Shown here piece by piece: positions 25,946 through 34,716 of a DNA stretch of 64,000 nt. Position numbers and translations under genes: made by a program. Source of the DNA: Akkermansia sp. Its GTDB lineage: Bacteria > Verrucomicrobiota > Verrucomicrobiia > Verrucomicrobiales > Akkermansiaceae. The stretch lies in NCBI GenBank assembly GCA_017435505.1, contig JAFSEZ010000013.1:1-64000 (forward strand), read 5' to 3'. The notes below the pieces were generated by a model. That model was given only the letters and a program-made list of their open reading frames with translations, ran no database searches and was not told the DNA's origin. Positions within the stretch are counted from its first letter, which is position 1. Each line of letters opens with the position of its first letter.

Positions 25946-27127
25946 TCAGTAAGCGGCGTTGAGGATTTCTACGACCTGTTCTTCGGAAGCGGCGCGGGGA
26001 TTGACAATGAGTGCGCCATCATTCACCGCGAACTCAGCCACCTTGGCAAAGGCATCTTTTTGCACCCCGGCATCGCTCAGGCAGAGAGGCAACCCGCATA
26101 TGGTGTTAAGGCGCTTGCCAAGCGATTCGATGCAGGAAATGGCGGTCTCTGCACGTTTCTCTGCCGGGGTCTTGAGCGCCGTATCCATACCGACAAGCCA
26201 AGGCAGCAACGCAGCGTATGCTTCTGCACAATGGCTCAGGTTATAGCGCATCACATGCGGCAGCAAAATCGTCATTGCCACGGCGTGGGGCACATGGCAC
26301 ACACCGCCCAGTGCATGCCCAATGGCATGCACCGCACCCACCATGGAGTTGGAGAACGCAATCCCGGCCATGGTAGAAGCCAAGGCCATAGCAAAGCGGG
26401 CTTTCTTATTGCCGCCGTTGCGGGTAGCCTCCTCCACATTTTCTGCAATCATGCGAATGGCAGCTGTGCCGTATGCAGTGCTCAGCGGATTCGCCTGCTG
26501 GCAAGTGCAGGCCTCTATCGCATGCACCAAGGCATCCATGCCGGTGCTGGCCGTGGCTTTGGGGGGCAGCCCCAGCGTCATGCGCGGGTCTATCACCGCG
26601 ACATCAGGCTCCACAAAGGGGGAAAGGAACTCCATCTTCACGCCATTGGCATCATTGCGAATGACGGCAACCCCGGTGCATTCCGAGCCGGTACCGGCAG
26701 TCGTGGGCACCACCACAAAGGGTATGTGCTTGCCGCGAGTCAGATTTTCCACCCCGCTGATGGCGAGGATGTCATCCGTACCCTGAGAGAGCACCAAGCG
26801 CACCCCCTTGGCCGTATCAATGACAGAGCCGCCACCCACAGCCACGATGGAATCGCAGCCCTGCTCGCGGTAGTATGCAGCTATCTTGTTCACCACAGCC
26901 AAGGAAGAATCCACAGGGATATCCGTGAACGTAGCACCGGCGGTGATTCCCTCGGACTGCATGGCTTCTGTCACCTGCTCCAAGGTGCCGATTTTGCTCA
27001 GCACGGCATCGGAGAGTACCAGCGGGCAGGAAGCGCCCAGATGCTCCAACTCAATGGAGATACGCTCCAAAGCAAGCTCTCCGCAGAGCAATTTTACAGC
27101 ATTCTGAAATTCAAAGTAAGGTACCAT
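25946..27127 (-). CDS. Iron-containing alcohol dehydrogenase
   Basis: 393 residues, group III (Fe-dependent) alcohol dehydrogenase. It has the Rossmann GGGSVIDTAKG motif near 102-112, TTAGTGSE, and the metal-binding histidine stretch HAIGHALGGVCHVPHA near 265-280. It interconverts an alcohol or aldehyde with NAD(P)H in the cytoplasm. The adjacent aldehyde dehydrogenase follows by 1 nt, and an SCP2-like gene precedes it by 9 nt. 1,2-diol or lactaldehyde metabolism is possible, since these genes occur in fucose users, but nothing here fixes the substrate. Confidence 0.93.
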   Translation of the reverse strand: MVPYFEFQNAVKLLCGELALERISIELEHLGASCPLVLSDAVLSKIGTLEQVTEAMQSEGITAGATFTDIPVDSSLAVVNKIAAYYREQGCDSIVAVGGGSVIDTAKGVRLVLSQGTDDILAISGVENLTRGKHIPFVVVPTTAGTGSECTGVAVIRNDANGVKMEFLSPFVEPDVAVIDPRMTLGLPPKATASTGMDALVHAIEACTCQQANPLSTAYGTAAIRMIAENVEEATRNGGNKKARFAMALASTMAGIAFSNSMVGAVHAIGHALGGVCHVPHAVAMTILLPHVMRYNLSHCAEAYAALLPWLVGMDTALKTPAEKRAETAISCIESLGKRLNTICGLPLCLSDAGVQKDAFAKVAEFAVNDGALIVNPRAASEEQVVEILNAAY

Positions 27128-27136
27128 CGTTACAAT

Positions 27137-27640
27137 TTATTTGGAAAGTTTGTATTTACATGTCAGGAATCCCCACGCAATACGAGCGTATGCACGCAGG
27201 AAGCATACCTCCGTTTCGGGCACATCGGTCATGATACGGCGCGTCATGATTTTGGGGAAGAGGTAGGCCTCCACCAAGTTGACAAGGCGTGCCAAGCGCA
27301 TCACGTCTGCCACCTCACCGGCCATTGTAAACGCATGGCGAGCATATGCTTGAGCCATACCCATCTGCCCGGTGAACAATTGAAAGGAAAGCGGCATACT
27401 CTTGATGCGCAAGCTGCACACAGGAGCAGGCAAACTCGGCACTCGCTTGAGCACGCCATCCTGCCACAGCACATGCAGAGTCGGGCCCTCAAACCCGGTG
27501 CGGATGGAGTAGCTCAATCCCTCCGGGAAACGCTCGAACTCTTTTGCCACGCGGCTGTCCAGCGCACGCAGTTCTATCAGCGCTGCATGAACAACCCGCA
27601 GCACGATAGACACCGTCAGAATCTTAATACTGCTCCACAT
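27137..27640 (-). CDS. SCP2-like (sterol carrier type) domain protein, tentative
   Basis: 167 residues. The start has a hydrophobic helix (KILTVSIVLRVVHAAL), then an alternating strand pattern (YSIRTGFEGPTLHVLWQDG...CSLRIKS). The FQLFTGQMGMAQAYARHAFTMAGEVADVMRLARLVNL stretch, read in parts, resembles the F-x-x-L-x-x-G-K...A...G-x-x-x-x-x-G-D pattern of SCP2 sterol-binding domains. This fits a lipid-binding protein, but the match is by eye. It sits between tsaC (9 nt) and the alcohol dehydrogenase (9 nt). If the call is right, a lipid-like aldehyde substrate for the neighbouring enzymes is conceivable. Confidence 0.5.
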   Translation of the reverse strand: MWSSIKILTVSIVLRVVHAALIELRALDSRVAKEFERFPEGLSYSIRTGFEGPTLHVLWQDGVLKRVPSLPAPVCSLRIKSMPLSFQLFTGQMGMAQAYARHAFTMAGEVADVMRLARLVNLVEAYLFPKIMTRRIMTDVPETEVCFLRAYARIAWGFLTCKYKLSK

Positions 27641-27649
27641 GATCCGTCA

Positions 27650-28696
27650 TTATTCATCGCGGTTGGCAGCAGCGCGGCGCAGGCGATCCATCATGGCACA
27701 TCCCAAGCCCGTTTCCGGCAGTTCCTCTGCCACAATAACCTGCACATCCTCGTGCTCATCCATGGCACGCATCACGGCAAAAAGACGCACAGCGGCCTCT
27801 GCCAAGCGCCCGCTCCCAGGGGAAAGCGGCATCACCTCTGCCCAGCAATCCTGAGCAGCCAAGGGCGAGTCCCCTTGGTAGGAAATGAGACCGTATGTGA
27901 CACCTTCTTCGGGTTCAAAAGGCTTGCGAGCATCGTGCAACACCAGTTTTTTGGCAGGGGCGTAGTGACTCTTGAGCTGGCCGGGAGCCGTGGGAGCTGC
28001 AGCCGCATCCACCGCTTTATTTTTGCCGGGGCGAATCACACGGCATATACCACGCAGTTTTTCGCGTGTGATGGGGCCCTCTCTCAAGAGGCGCACAGCG
28101 GGGTTCCCCTTCTCATCAATACAGGGAGCCAAGATGGTGCTCTCCAAGCCTTCTGCACAAGCACCGGCATCCAATACCAGCGGGATGCGACCACCCAATT
28201 CCTTGACCACGGCACCTGCGCTTGTGGGGGATATGTGGCCAAATCTGTTCGCGCTGGGTGCCGCTATGGGATGCCCCAACGCACGCACCACCCCGCGCAT
28301 GACCTCGTGGCTTGGCACGCGGCAGGCCACCGTGGGTAGCCCGCTCGTCACAATATCCGGCACACATGCACGGCGCGGCAGCACCAGCGTCATCGGCCCC
28401 GGCCAAAATTCATGAGCCAATTTATCCACCAGAGCTTGCAGTGCCGCCGGCACGTCTGCAATATCCTTGAGTCCCTTGGCATGTGCCAAATGACATATAA
28501 GCGGGTCGAACGCCGGGCGCTCTTTCACCGCAAATACTTGAGCCACAGCCTCAGTATTAAAAGCATCTGCACCCAATCCATACACTGTCTCTGTAGGCAG
28601 GGCTACCAAGCCGCCCTCTGCCAACACGGCTGCTGCCTCTTTATATACGGCACGGCAATCATCCAACAAATCCACCTCAATCACGCGGGTTTCCAT
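27650..28696 (-). CDS. tsaC: L-threonylcarbamoyladenylate synthase (Sua5 type)
   Basis: 348 residues. It forms threonylcarbamoyl-AMP for the t6A37 modification of ANN-decoding tRNAs. The YrdC domain (about 1-200) carries the PTETVYGLGADAF motif near 36-48 and KERPAFDPLICHL near 57-69. A C-terminal Sua5 domain (~230-345) marks the long form. ATG 28696 (METRVIEV) is chosen because the alternative upstream ATGs at 28708 and 28705 overlap the -10 box of an excellent promoter. The predicted leader is about 1 nt. It heads a four-gene minus-strand run with the SCP2-like, adh and aldh genes. Confidence 0.95.
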   Translation of the reverse strand: METRVIEVDLLDDCRAVYKEAAAVLAEGGLVALPTETVYGLGADAFNTEAVAQVFAVKERPAFDPLICHLAHAKGLKDIADVPAALQALVDKLAHEFWPGPMTLVLPRRACVPDIVTSGLPTVACRVPSHEVMRGVVRALGHPIAAPSANRFGHISPTSAGAVVKELGGRIPLVLDAGACAEGLESTILAPCIDEKGNPAVRLLREGPITREKLRGICRVIRPGKNKAVDAAAAPTAPGQLKSHYAPAKKLVLHDARKPFEPEEGVTYGLISYQGDSPLAAQDCWAEVMPLSPGSGRLAEAAVRLFAVMRAMDEHEDVQVIVAEELPETGLGCAMMDRLRRAAANRDE

Positions 28697-28703
28697 GCCC
28701 GGC

Positions 28704-28732
28704 ATCATACACGTGTGCGCGCGTAATGTCAA
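28704..28732 (-). promoter_or_regulatory. Promoter of tsaC, near-consensus and probably leaderless
   Basis: On the minus strand, TTGACA (28732-28727), 17-bp spacer, TATGAT (28709-28704). Seven nt separate it from the ATG at 28696. Confidence 0.78.
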
Positions 28733-28751
28733 GGCGCAAGCTCAAGTAAAC

Positions 28752-29531
28752 TCAAGCTTCCTTGCAAAAATCAACCAGCGCAGCCATATCTGCCGGCAAA
28801 GGTGCGTGTACATGCACCATGCGGCCCCGCCATGGGAAGGTGAGATCAGAGGCGTGCAGTGCATGGCGGTGAAAATGCAAGCGAGCAGCCAAATCATCCG
28901 TCCACCCCCGCGCAATGAAATCCAGATAGCAGGTTTCATCCCCGCCATATATTTTATCGCCGAGGATGGGATACCCCAACCACGCAAGATGCACGCGAAT
29001 CTGGTGCATACGCCCCGTGCGGGGGCTGCATTGCACCAGAGCAAGCGGTGGCATAGTACCCTGCCCCGGCACTCGCTTAAGCACGCGGAAATGAGTCTCG
29101 CACTCGCGGCCACCGGCATGGCAACTTTGGCGCACGTATATGCGGGTGGGCTCCACATCTGCCATGCGGCCGATAGGCTCCGCACAACAAGCGCTTTCCC
29201 ACAGGGGCCACCCCTGCACCACCGCCAAATACTCTTTCTGCATGAGTCTATTTTGCATAGCCAGCCCCAGCTCGCGCGCAGCCTCTGCTGTTTTGGCAAT
29301 GAGAACCACTCCGCTCGTCTCGCGGTCGAGGCGATTCACCAGCGATACCTGCCCGCCACATGCCAATTCATAGGCCAACAATTCCTGCACGCCATGTAGA
29401 AGTGTCGGCTCATTTTTCTCCCCCGTGGGGTGCATCAGCAGCGGTGCAGCCTTGCCAACAGCCAACACACCGGCATCTTCCCAGAGCACGGTAAAATCCG
29501 CCTCCACCGCTATGGGCATGTCAAAGCTCAT
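28752..29531 (-). CDS. RluA-family RNA pseudouridine synthase
   Basis: 259 residues. It isomerises specific uridines in rRNA or tRNA. The catalytic Asp lies in VNRLDRETSGVVLIAK, the family motif HRLD-x-x-T-S-G-x-x. The C-terminal TGRMHQIRVHLAWLGYPILGD matches the conserved R-x-H-Q-I-R-V-H. No S4 domain is present. The start at 29531 was chosen because its ATG overlaps the stop of the upstream RsuA-type gene (ATGA); the longer frame adds about 90 residues of antisense-like sequence. The target position cannot be deduced. Confidence 0.9.
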   Translation of the reverse strand: MSFDMPIAVEADFTVLWEDAGVLAVGKAAPLLMHPTGEKNEPTLLHGVQELLAYELACGGQVSLVNRLDRETSGVVLIAKTAEAARELGLAMQNRLMQKEYLAVVQGWPLWESACCAEPIGRMADVEPTRIYVRQSCHAGGRECETHFRVLKRVPGQGTMPPLALVQCSPRTGRMHQIRVHLAWLGYPILGDKIYGGDETCYLDFIARGWTDDLAARLHFHRHALHASDLTFPWRGRMVHVHAPLPADMAALVDFCKEA

Positions 29532-30223
29532 CGGAACATGGCAGGATCTATAGCGACCCACTCTCCCGGTTGCAAATTCAAATCCTCCAACTTCAACGGC
29601 CCAATGGCAGAGCGGTGCAAACGCACCACAGGAGCACCCACTGCAGCCAACATGCGGCGTACTTGGTGATAGCGCCCCTCGTGCAACACCAGCTCCCCCC
29701 GACATGGAGCGATGATACGTAATTGAGCGGGCGCACAGGGCATTTTTTCTCCTTTGAGTACAAGCTGACCATCGGCAAAAATCTGAACGGCCTCGGCAGG
29801 TATGGGGCATTCCGTTTCAAACTCATAAACCTTGGGCACGTGGCGCTTGGGACTTGTGAGCGCATGCAGAAAAGAGCCATCATCCGTCATCAGCAGCAAA
29901 CCGCTCGTCTCCTTATCCAAGCGCCCCACGCTATTCACGCCATCTCCGCGCCGCATCCATTGAGTCGGCAACAAATCATACACCAAGTCTCCCTCCTCAT
30001 CATGACTACAGGTATATCCAATAGGTTTATGGAGAGCCACATACAAACCATCCACAAAAGGCACCGGCTCTCCGTCCACCAGCGTATCTGCCGGCTCCAC
30101 CTTGCTGTTCACATTCTTGATGACCACGCCACCACTCACCACTCGGCCACCATTTACCCACGCACGGGCCTCGCGCCGCGAACAATAACCATAGCGGCTC
30201 AACATAGCATCCACTCGCATCAT
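29528..30223 (-). CDS. RsuA/RluB-family rRNA pseudouridine synthase
   Basis: 231 residues. It has an N-terminal S4 RNA-binding domain (MLSRYGYCSRREARAWV...G.V) and a catalytic domain with GRLDKETSGLLLMTDDG, containing the catalytic Asp near 105. The C-terminal E-G-R-Y-H-Q-V-R-R-M-L motif is present. It modifies a 16S or 23S rRNA uridine; the exact site is not clear. ATG 30223 was chosen over the GTG at 30313 because it directly precedes the S4 domain and lies 6 nt from a plausible -10 box. It overlaps the RluA-type gene by 4 nt. Confidence 0.9.
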   Translation of the reverse strand: MMRVDAMLSRYGYCSRREARAWVNGGRVVSGGVVIKNVNSKVEPADTLVDGEPVPFVDGLYVALHKPIGYTCSHDEEGDLVYDLLPTQWMRRGDGVNSVGRLDKETSGLLLMTDDGSFLHALTSPKRHVPKVYEFETECPIPAEAVQIFADGQLVLKGEKMPCAPAQLRIIAPCRGELVLHEGRYHQVRRMLAAVGAPVVRLHRSAIGPLKLEDLNLQPGEWVAIDPAMFR

Positions 30224-30229
30224 GGGTTC

Positions 30230-30257
30230 ATTCTGCCACGTTTTTTTCAAAAAACAA
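30230..30257 (-). promoter_or_regulatory. Candidate promoter of the pseudouridine synthase pair
   Basis: On the minus strand, TTGTTT (30257-30252), 16-bp spacer, CAGAAT (30235-30230), 6 nt before the ATG. Confidence 0.45.
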
Positions 30258-30357
30258 GGTTGAAATCTCATCCCGTTTGTGGTAGTAGTATGGAAAACGC
30301 ACTGCTTGCGCACGCGTTCCGTGGCGCGTTGTTGTCATTTCACTTACTTTTACTCAT

Positions 30358-31728
30358 ATGATTACTATCGTTACCGACAGACAGCTTCCCCAAGCTGAAA
30401 TGGGGCTTTGGATTAAGGCCCAGCAGGCTGTGGATGCCAAAAACTACAAATATGCCGTCAGCATTCTGCGCACGCTCATCAAAAAAGCTCCCGGTTTCCT
30501 TGCCGGTCGCAAGGTGTTGCGCGCTTGCGAGGTGAAAGTTACACCCGATGCAGGACGCCGCTCCTCACTCTTCAGCGGGGTGCGTCTCACCACCACGCGC
30601 AAGGACCCCGAAACAGTACTGGTGACGATTGAGGACGAGTTGGAGCGCGACCCGTACTCCATCTCTGCCAATGAAACACTGTATGCAGCAGCTTGCGATT
30701 TGAACCTGCCGGACATGGCCGCTTTCGCGCTGGAGACCATCTGCCAGGGCCAGCCCAACCCCAAGAAGCACCTGCACATGCTGGCCAACCATTACATCAA
30801 GCACGAGCAGTTTGCCGAAGCTGCGGAAACATACCGCCGCGTCCTCCAGATTGACCGCACCGATCCCATCGCCATGCGCGGTGAAAAAGACTGCGCAGCC
30901 CGCGCTTCCATGAAGCAAGGCAACTGGGAAGGATCCGGAGACTTCCGCACCAAGATGAAGAACAAAAATGCCACGGCCGACCTTGAAAGCGGTGATAAGA
31001 TGGGGCTGACTCGCGCGGAAATGGAAACTCGCTTGGCACAGCTCTCCGAACAATACGCTGCCGACAACACCAGTCTGCCCGTGGTGAAGGACATTGCCTC
31101 CATCTATGAGCAGATGGAGGACTATGGCAACTCATACTCCTTCTATGCCTACGCCTACCAGCTGAGCGGCGAGGCCGACATGGCGCTCAACGACAAAGCC
31201 ATGGAAATGCACGAAAAAGCCATGCAGGCTGAGCTTGCCTACTACGAGCAAGTGCTGGCAACAGATCCCACCAATGCAGAAGCTGCAGCCAACTTGGCTG
31301 CCCGCAAGAAGGAAATTGCGCTCACCGTTGTGGCCGATGCCAAGGCTCGCGTAGATGCCAATCCCACGGACGCGCAGCTTCAGTTCAAGTATGGGCAGGC
31401 GCTGTTCGATGCAGAAGAATACTCCGAAGCCATCCCCGCCCTGCAACGAGCCCGCAACAACCCCAACCTGCGCATCAAAGCCATGCTCATGCTCGGCAAA
31501 TGCTATGCCTCCAAGAACATGACGGATATGGCCATCCGCCAATTGGAAGAAGCCAACAACGAGCTGCTTAACATGGATGAGACCAAGAAGGAGATTCTCT
31601 ACATGATTGGCGAGCTCTGCGACAAAGCCGGCAACAAGGAAAAAGCTCTCGAAAGCTACAAGGCTATTTACGAAGTGGATTACGGCTACCGCGATGTGGC
31701 ACACAAGGTGGAATCCGCCTACTCGTAA
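30358..31728 (+). CDS. Tetratricopeptide-repeat protein
   Basis: 456 residues, cytoplasmic by appearance (no signal peptide). Several TPR-like helical pairs are visible: near 20-50, 115-165 (FAEAAETYRRVLQIDRTDP), 235-270, 275-310 (YYEQVLATDPTNAEAAANL) and 330-450 (EYSEAIPALQRARNNPN and KEKALESYKAIYEVD). Between the first groups a basic segment (GRRSSLFSGVRLTTTR) interrupts the repeat. Such proteins are scaffolds for protein complexes; no partner can be named. It is monocistronic with a strong terminator and uses codons like a well-expressed gene (many C-ending codons). Confidence 0.8.
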   Translation: MITIVTDRQLPQAEMGLWIKAQQAVDAKNYKYAVSILRTLIKKAPGFLAGRKVLRACEVKVTPDAGRRSSLFSGVRLTTTRKDPETVLVTIEDELERDPYSISANETLYAAACDLNLPDMAAFALETICQGQPNPKKHLHMLANHYIKHEQFAEAAETYRRVLQIDRTDPIAMRGEKDCAARASMKQGNWEGSGDFRTKMKNKNATADLESGDKMGLTRAEMETRLAQLSEQYAADNTSLPVVKDIASIYEQMEDYGNSYSFYAYAYQLSGEADMALNDKAMEMHEKAMQAELAYYEQVLATDPTNAEAAANLAARKKEIALTVVADAKARVDANPTDAQLQFKYGQALFDAEEYSEAIPALQRARNNPNLRIKAMLMLGKCYASKNMTDMAIRQLEEANNELLNMDETKKEILYMIGELCDKAGNKEKALESYKAIYEVDYGYRDVAHKVESAYS

Positions 31729-31758
31729 ATCACCGGCTTTACACCTCTCTGTCTTTTC

Positions 31759-31792
31759 AACACCGATGCCCCGCGCATCGGTGTTTTTTTAT
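31759..31792 (+). terminator. Terminator after the TPR gene
   Basis: 10-bp stem AACACCGATG/CATCGGTGTT, 7-nt loop, followed by a run of T. Confidence 0.88.
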
Positions 31793-31812
31793 TTCACCTA
31801 AACTAAATTTTC

Positions 31813-31842
31813 TTGTCTGCCTAGGAAGAAATAAGTTAGAAT
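31813..31842 (+). promoter_or_regulatory. Promoter of the gene at 31848, probably leaderless
   Basis: TTGTCT (31813-31818), 18-bp spacer, TAGAAT (31837-31842), 5 nt before the ATG. Confidence 0.5.
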
Positions 31843-31847
31843 AAGGT

Positions 31848-33152
31848 ATGGAAACGGAGCCGGGACATGAGAAGGCCATTGCGCCCCAAAAACGCAAACG
31901 CTTCAAAGCTATCATCGTTGTAACGATACTTATTTTTTGTCTGCTGGGCATGAGTGCTTACGATTACTATCACACGGCACAGGAGGAAGCACGAAAAGAA
32001 GCGAAAGCCAAGGAGAGTAGAATGGCAAAAAAACGACGCCTTAAAGCTGAAGCAGAAGAACGCCAACGCCAAGAAGAAGAGGAACGCCAGCGCAAAATAG
32101 CAGAGGAACGCCAACGACAAGAAGCAGAAGCGGCAGAAGCACAGCGTAAAAGGGAAGCCGCCATTGCAGAATCAGCCCGGCAAAAGGAAGTGAACAAAGA
32201 TCACATCAAACAAGCTGCTGAGGTTGCAGAACAACGACGCCAAGCATCCGAGAAAGAATCACTCCAAGATAAAGAAGATGAGCTTCCGACTTCAGATGGA
32301 CTCATGGCACATGCCCTCAAAAATGCCTACTTCATTAGTGAAGCCCGCCCCTCACCTGATGCTAAGTATTACATTTTTTTATTAACGGAAAACCACCGTA
32401 TCGGCTTTATTCGCGAGCATTACAAGAAAGACCTTGCAAGTGATGGCGGAGAACTCATTTGCTTATATACAGAGAGTGAACAGGATGCCAGGCGCAGCTA
32501 TGAAGCACAAGGGCTCGACTGTCCTGCCATGCTTTGGTCCGATGTACCTTTCCTGTCTCATTTTCCTGCCGGACCCTGCTATGGCGAGTTATTTTACTGT
32601 GCCGTCATGAGGAGTAACGGCAAACTTGAAACAAACGGAACGGAAAAATGCAAACAATTCTTGCAAGGCTTAAGCCGATACAGGGCAGGCAACGCAAACA
32701 CCGGTTCCGCAACACCCGGAACAAAAAACAAGCTTGCTCCCAAACTCAAAAAGCTTCAATTCGGCAAAGAAAAACCCTCTGCCAATGCTGATTTTTATCT
32801 TTTCGCTTTCCTGTCAAAAGACGCCATTAAACGCAGGCACAAACAGTTGGAGGAAATAGTGCAGCAACAACGCACCAATTAATCTTCCTCTGCCAAACTG
32901 GAATTTATCGGCATTACATACGGCAACGGTGCTGAGCCCGAAAGTATAGATTTCCCTGTAGTATCCATAGCCGACCCCCACCTCACGAAAATACCGGGAT
33001 ATAAAGACAGGACAGCCCAAAACCCCTTTTTCGCTGTAAACAAAGAAGGAACGCCCATCCCCCTGTGGCAAACCAATGATGACTATGTGGCAAAACCGCC
33101 TTCGCAGTTACCGGAGTGGAGAGACCAAATAAAGAAAGCAATGGGAAACTAA
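31848..33152 (+). pseudogene. Membrane-anchored coiled-coil protein with two thioredoxin-like domains, interrupted by an in-frame TAA
   Basis: The first part (31848-32882) encodes 344 residues: one membrane helix near 20-40, a long Glu/Lys/Arg/Gln-rich coiled coil (~45-140), and an alpha/beta domain (~155-285) with PDAKYYIFLLTENHRIGFIR. After TAA at 32880-32882 the same frame stays open for 89 codons to TAA at 33150-33152. Residues ~305-344 (ANADFYLFAFLSKDAIKRR) match the start of the first domain, and the downstream segment supplies its remainder (LEFIGITYG...FFAVNKEGTPI). So the stop cuts a second copy of the same domain. Likely a recent nonsense change, sequencing error or readthrough. No CxxC motif is visible. 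The function is unknown. Confidence 0.7.
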
Positions 33153-33164
33153 CCAACAAATAAT

Positions 33165-34703
33165 ATGAAAACCATATTGCGTATAGCATGGGGACTTCTC
33201 CCGGTTTTGTTTTCACCGGCCATGGGATTCGAGCTTCCACCGCTGGGGAAGGAAACGATACTCTCCCCCACCGAAACATACAGACTGCTTCTGGATGAGA
33301 ATGAAATGCAGATACTGCAACGCAGTCTTCGACAAGAACCCACAAAGGAAGACCGGGAAAAGGCGCTACAATTCTGGGACAAACTGCTGGGAAAAGGAGG
33401 CATATACCCGGCATCATCCGACATGATGCTGTTATTATACAGAAAGTATAACGAACAAAGCTCTCTCGAAGATTACCGCATTTTGGCGTTGGGTGCCCTT
33501 TACCTGCGCGTGTTGGGCATCCCCCCGCTTCAACCGGAAATGTTACCTCACGCTTCTCCGGCCCCGCAGGCAGGACCAAGCCACTGGGATTACCTGAACC
33601 CCCACGTAAACAATCCTGCACCCCGCCACCCCGAGCAAGCCCCCGCCTTGGAACAGGGCACTCCGGAAGCAGACACCGCAGATTCCGAATCAACGGATTC
33701 CGCTCATAAAAAAAAGAAAAAACAAAAAAAAAGCTCTCGCGCACAGGAAGAAGCCCTGCAAATGCCCAATAAAACGCTACAAGGCATGCTACGTGCATCT
33801 CTGCGCTTGCTTCTGCTGAATGCTGAAGATGACACCATGCGTGACAGTTATGTTCATACGAAATGGAAACCGCAGGATTTGGCGCAAAATGATAATGACT
33901 ACGTGAAGCTTTTCTCCATCCTATATCCTGAGCTGTGGGGGCTTAGCGACCTGCCCGATGATTGGGAACAGCAGGCAGAAAAGCTTGTCCGTGAGGGGAA
34001 CAATCTTAATCCCCCGCTGCGCTATCGAAAAATGCTGCAAAAAGTCATGAACCCTTATACCAGCAAGCATGTCAACGAGTTTCTGCATTACTCCATGACA
34101 GGCTTCGAAACAGAATTAGGCTTTGTTATGCAACCGGAGCCCGTTCGCATCCCCGGCACCATGAATTACATTAATAAAACCATGGCAGAGTGTTTCGCAG
34201 AAATCAGCTCAGATTTTCACGCAGAAAGAAAGATGAGCACACTGCTTTTCCTGCTGCGAAACGGCGCATTCTTTCCCGGCAGCACACTGGAAAAATTGAG
34301 CAAATCAGATCCGGAGCTATTCATCCTCACTATCCCTTATACCAATCATAGCAACATGCACCCCAAAGAGGCGTGGAACATCCTGCGAAAATTACTTCGC
34401 GAACTAGACACAGTTAGTCCGGAAGAAAGACAAGGAAAATTTGAACAAATCTGCAACTTCGTCAAACTCTCTCAACTCAACATCAATAGCATCGTCACAG
34501 ATATAACCAGAGATAATCCTTATTGGTCCATGATACTATTCTCCAATCATTTAACTGATGATGAATGCGTAACTCTGCTTCGTACGTTTCATGATTGCCA
34601 TAACATCGTACCGGGAAGCAAACATGCACCGGCGCTTCACTACGCCAGAGAAAAGAAAAAAGAAAAATTTGCCAAAGCATTGGAGGACTTAGGCATCGAA
34701 TAA
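33165..34703 (+). CDS. Exported protein of unknown function
   Basis: 512 residues with a signal peptide (about 1-21, ending PAMGF). The mature protein is mostly helical. Residues ~125-200 form a Pro/Ala/Glu-rich linker ending in a Lys/Ser block (HKKKKKQKK), which separates an N-terminal domain of ~100 residues from a C-terminal helical domain of ~310. No catalytic motif was recognised. It begins 12 nt after the end of the interrupted thioredoxin-like frame and 13 nt before another exported gene, suggesting one operon of three envelope proteins. Confidence 0.7.
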   Translation: MKTILRIAWGLLPVLFSPAMGFELPPLGKETILSPTETYRLLLDENEMQILQRSLRQEPTKEDREKALQFWDKLLGKGGIYPASSDMMLLLYRKYNEQSSLEDYRILALGALYLRVLGIPPLQPEMLPHASPAPQAGPSHWDYLNPHVNNPAPRHPEQAPALEQGTPEADTADSESTDSAHKKKKKQKKSSRAQEEALQMPNKTLQGMLRASLRLLLLNAEDDTMRDSYVHTKWKPQDLAQNDNDYVKLFSILYPELWGLSDLPDDWEQQAEKLVREGNNLNPPLRYRKMLQKVMNPYTSKHVNEFLHYSMTGFETELGFVMQPEPVRIPGTMNYINKTMAECFAEISSDFHAERKMSTLLFLLRNGAFFPGSTLEKLSKSDPELFILTIPYTNHSNMHPKEAWNILRKLLRELDTVSPEERQGKFEQICNFVKLSQLNINSIVTDITRDNPYWSMILFSNHLTDDECVTLLRTFHDCHNIVPGSKHAPALHYAREKKKEKFAKALEDLGIE

Positions 34704-34716
34704 AACCTTAAACACC

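Noticed and set aside
25925..28339. 804-residue plus-strand open frame
   Set aside because: It is antisense to the aldehyde dehydrogenase, alcohol dehydrogenase, SCP2-like and tsaC genes, whose motifs are clear; the translation is His/Gln/Cys-rich with no domain, typical of a shadow frame in GC-rich DNA.
29532..29810. 90-residue N-terminal extension of the RluA-type protein
   Set aside because: It overlaps the RsuA-type gene out of frame and has no similarity to the family; ATG 29531 forms an ATGA overlap.
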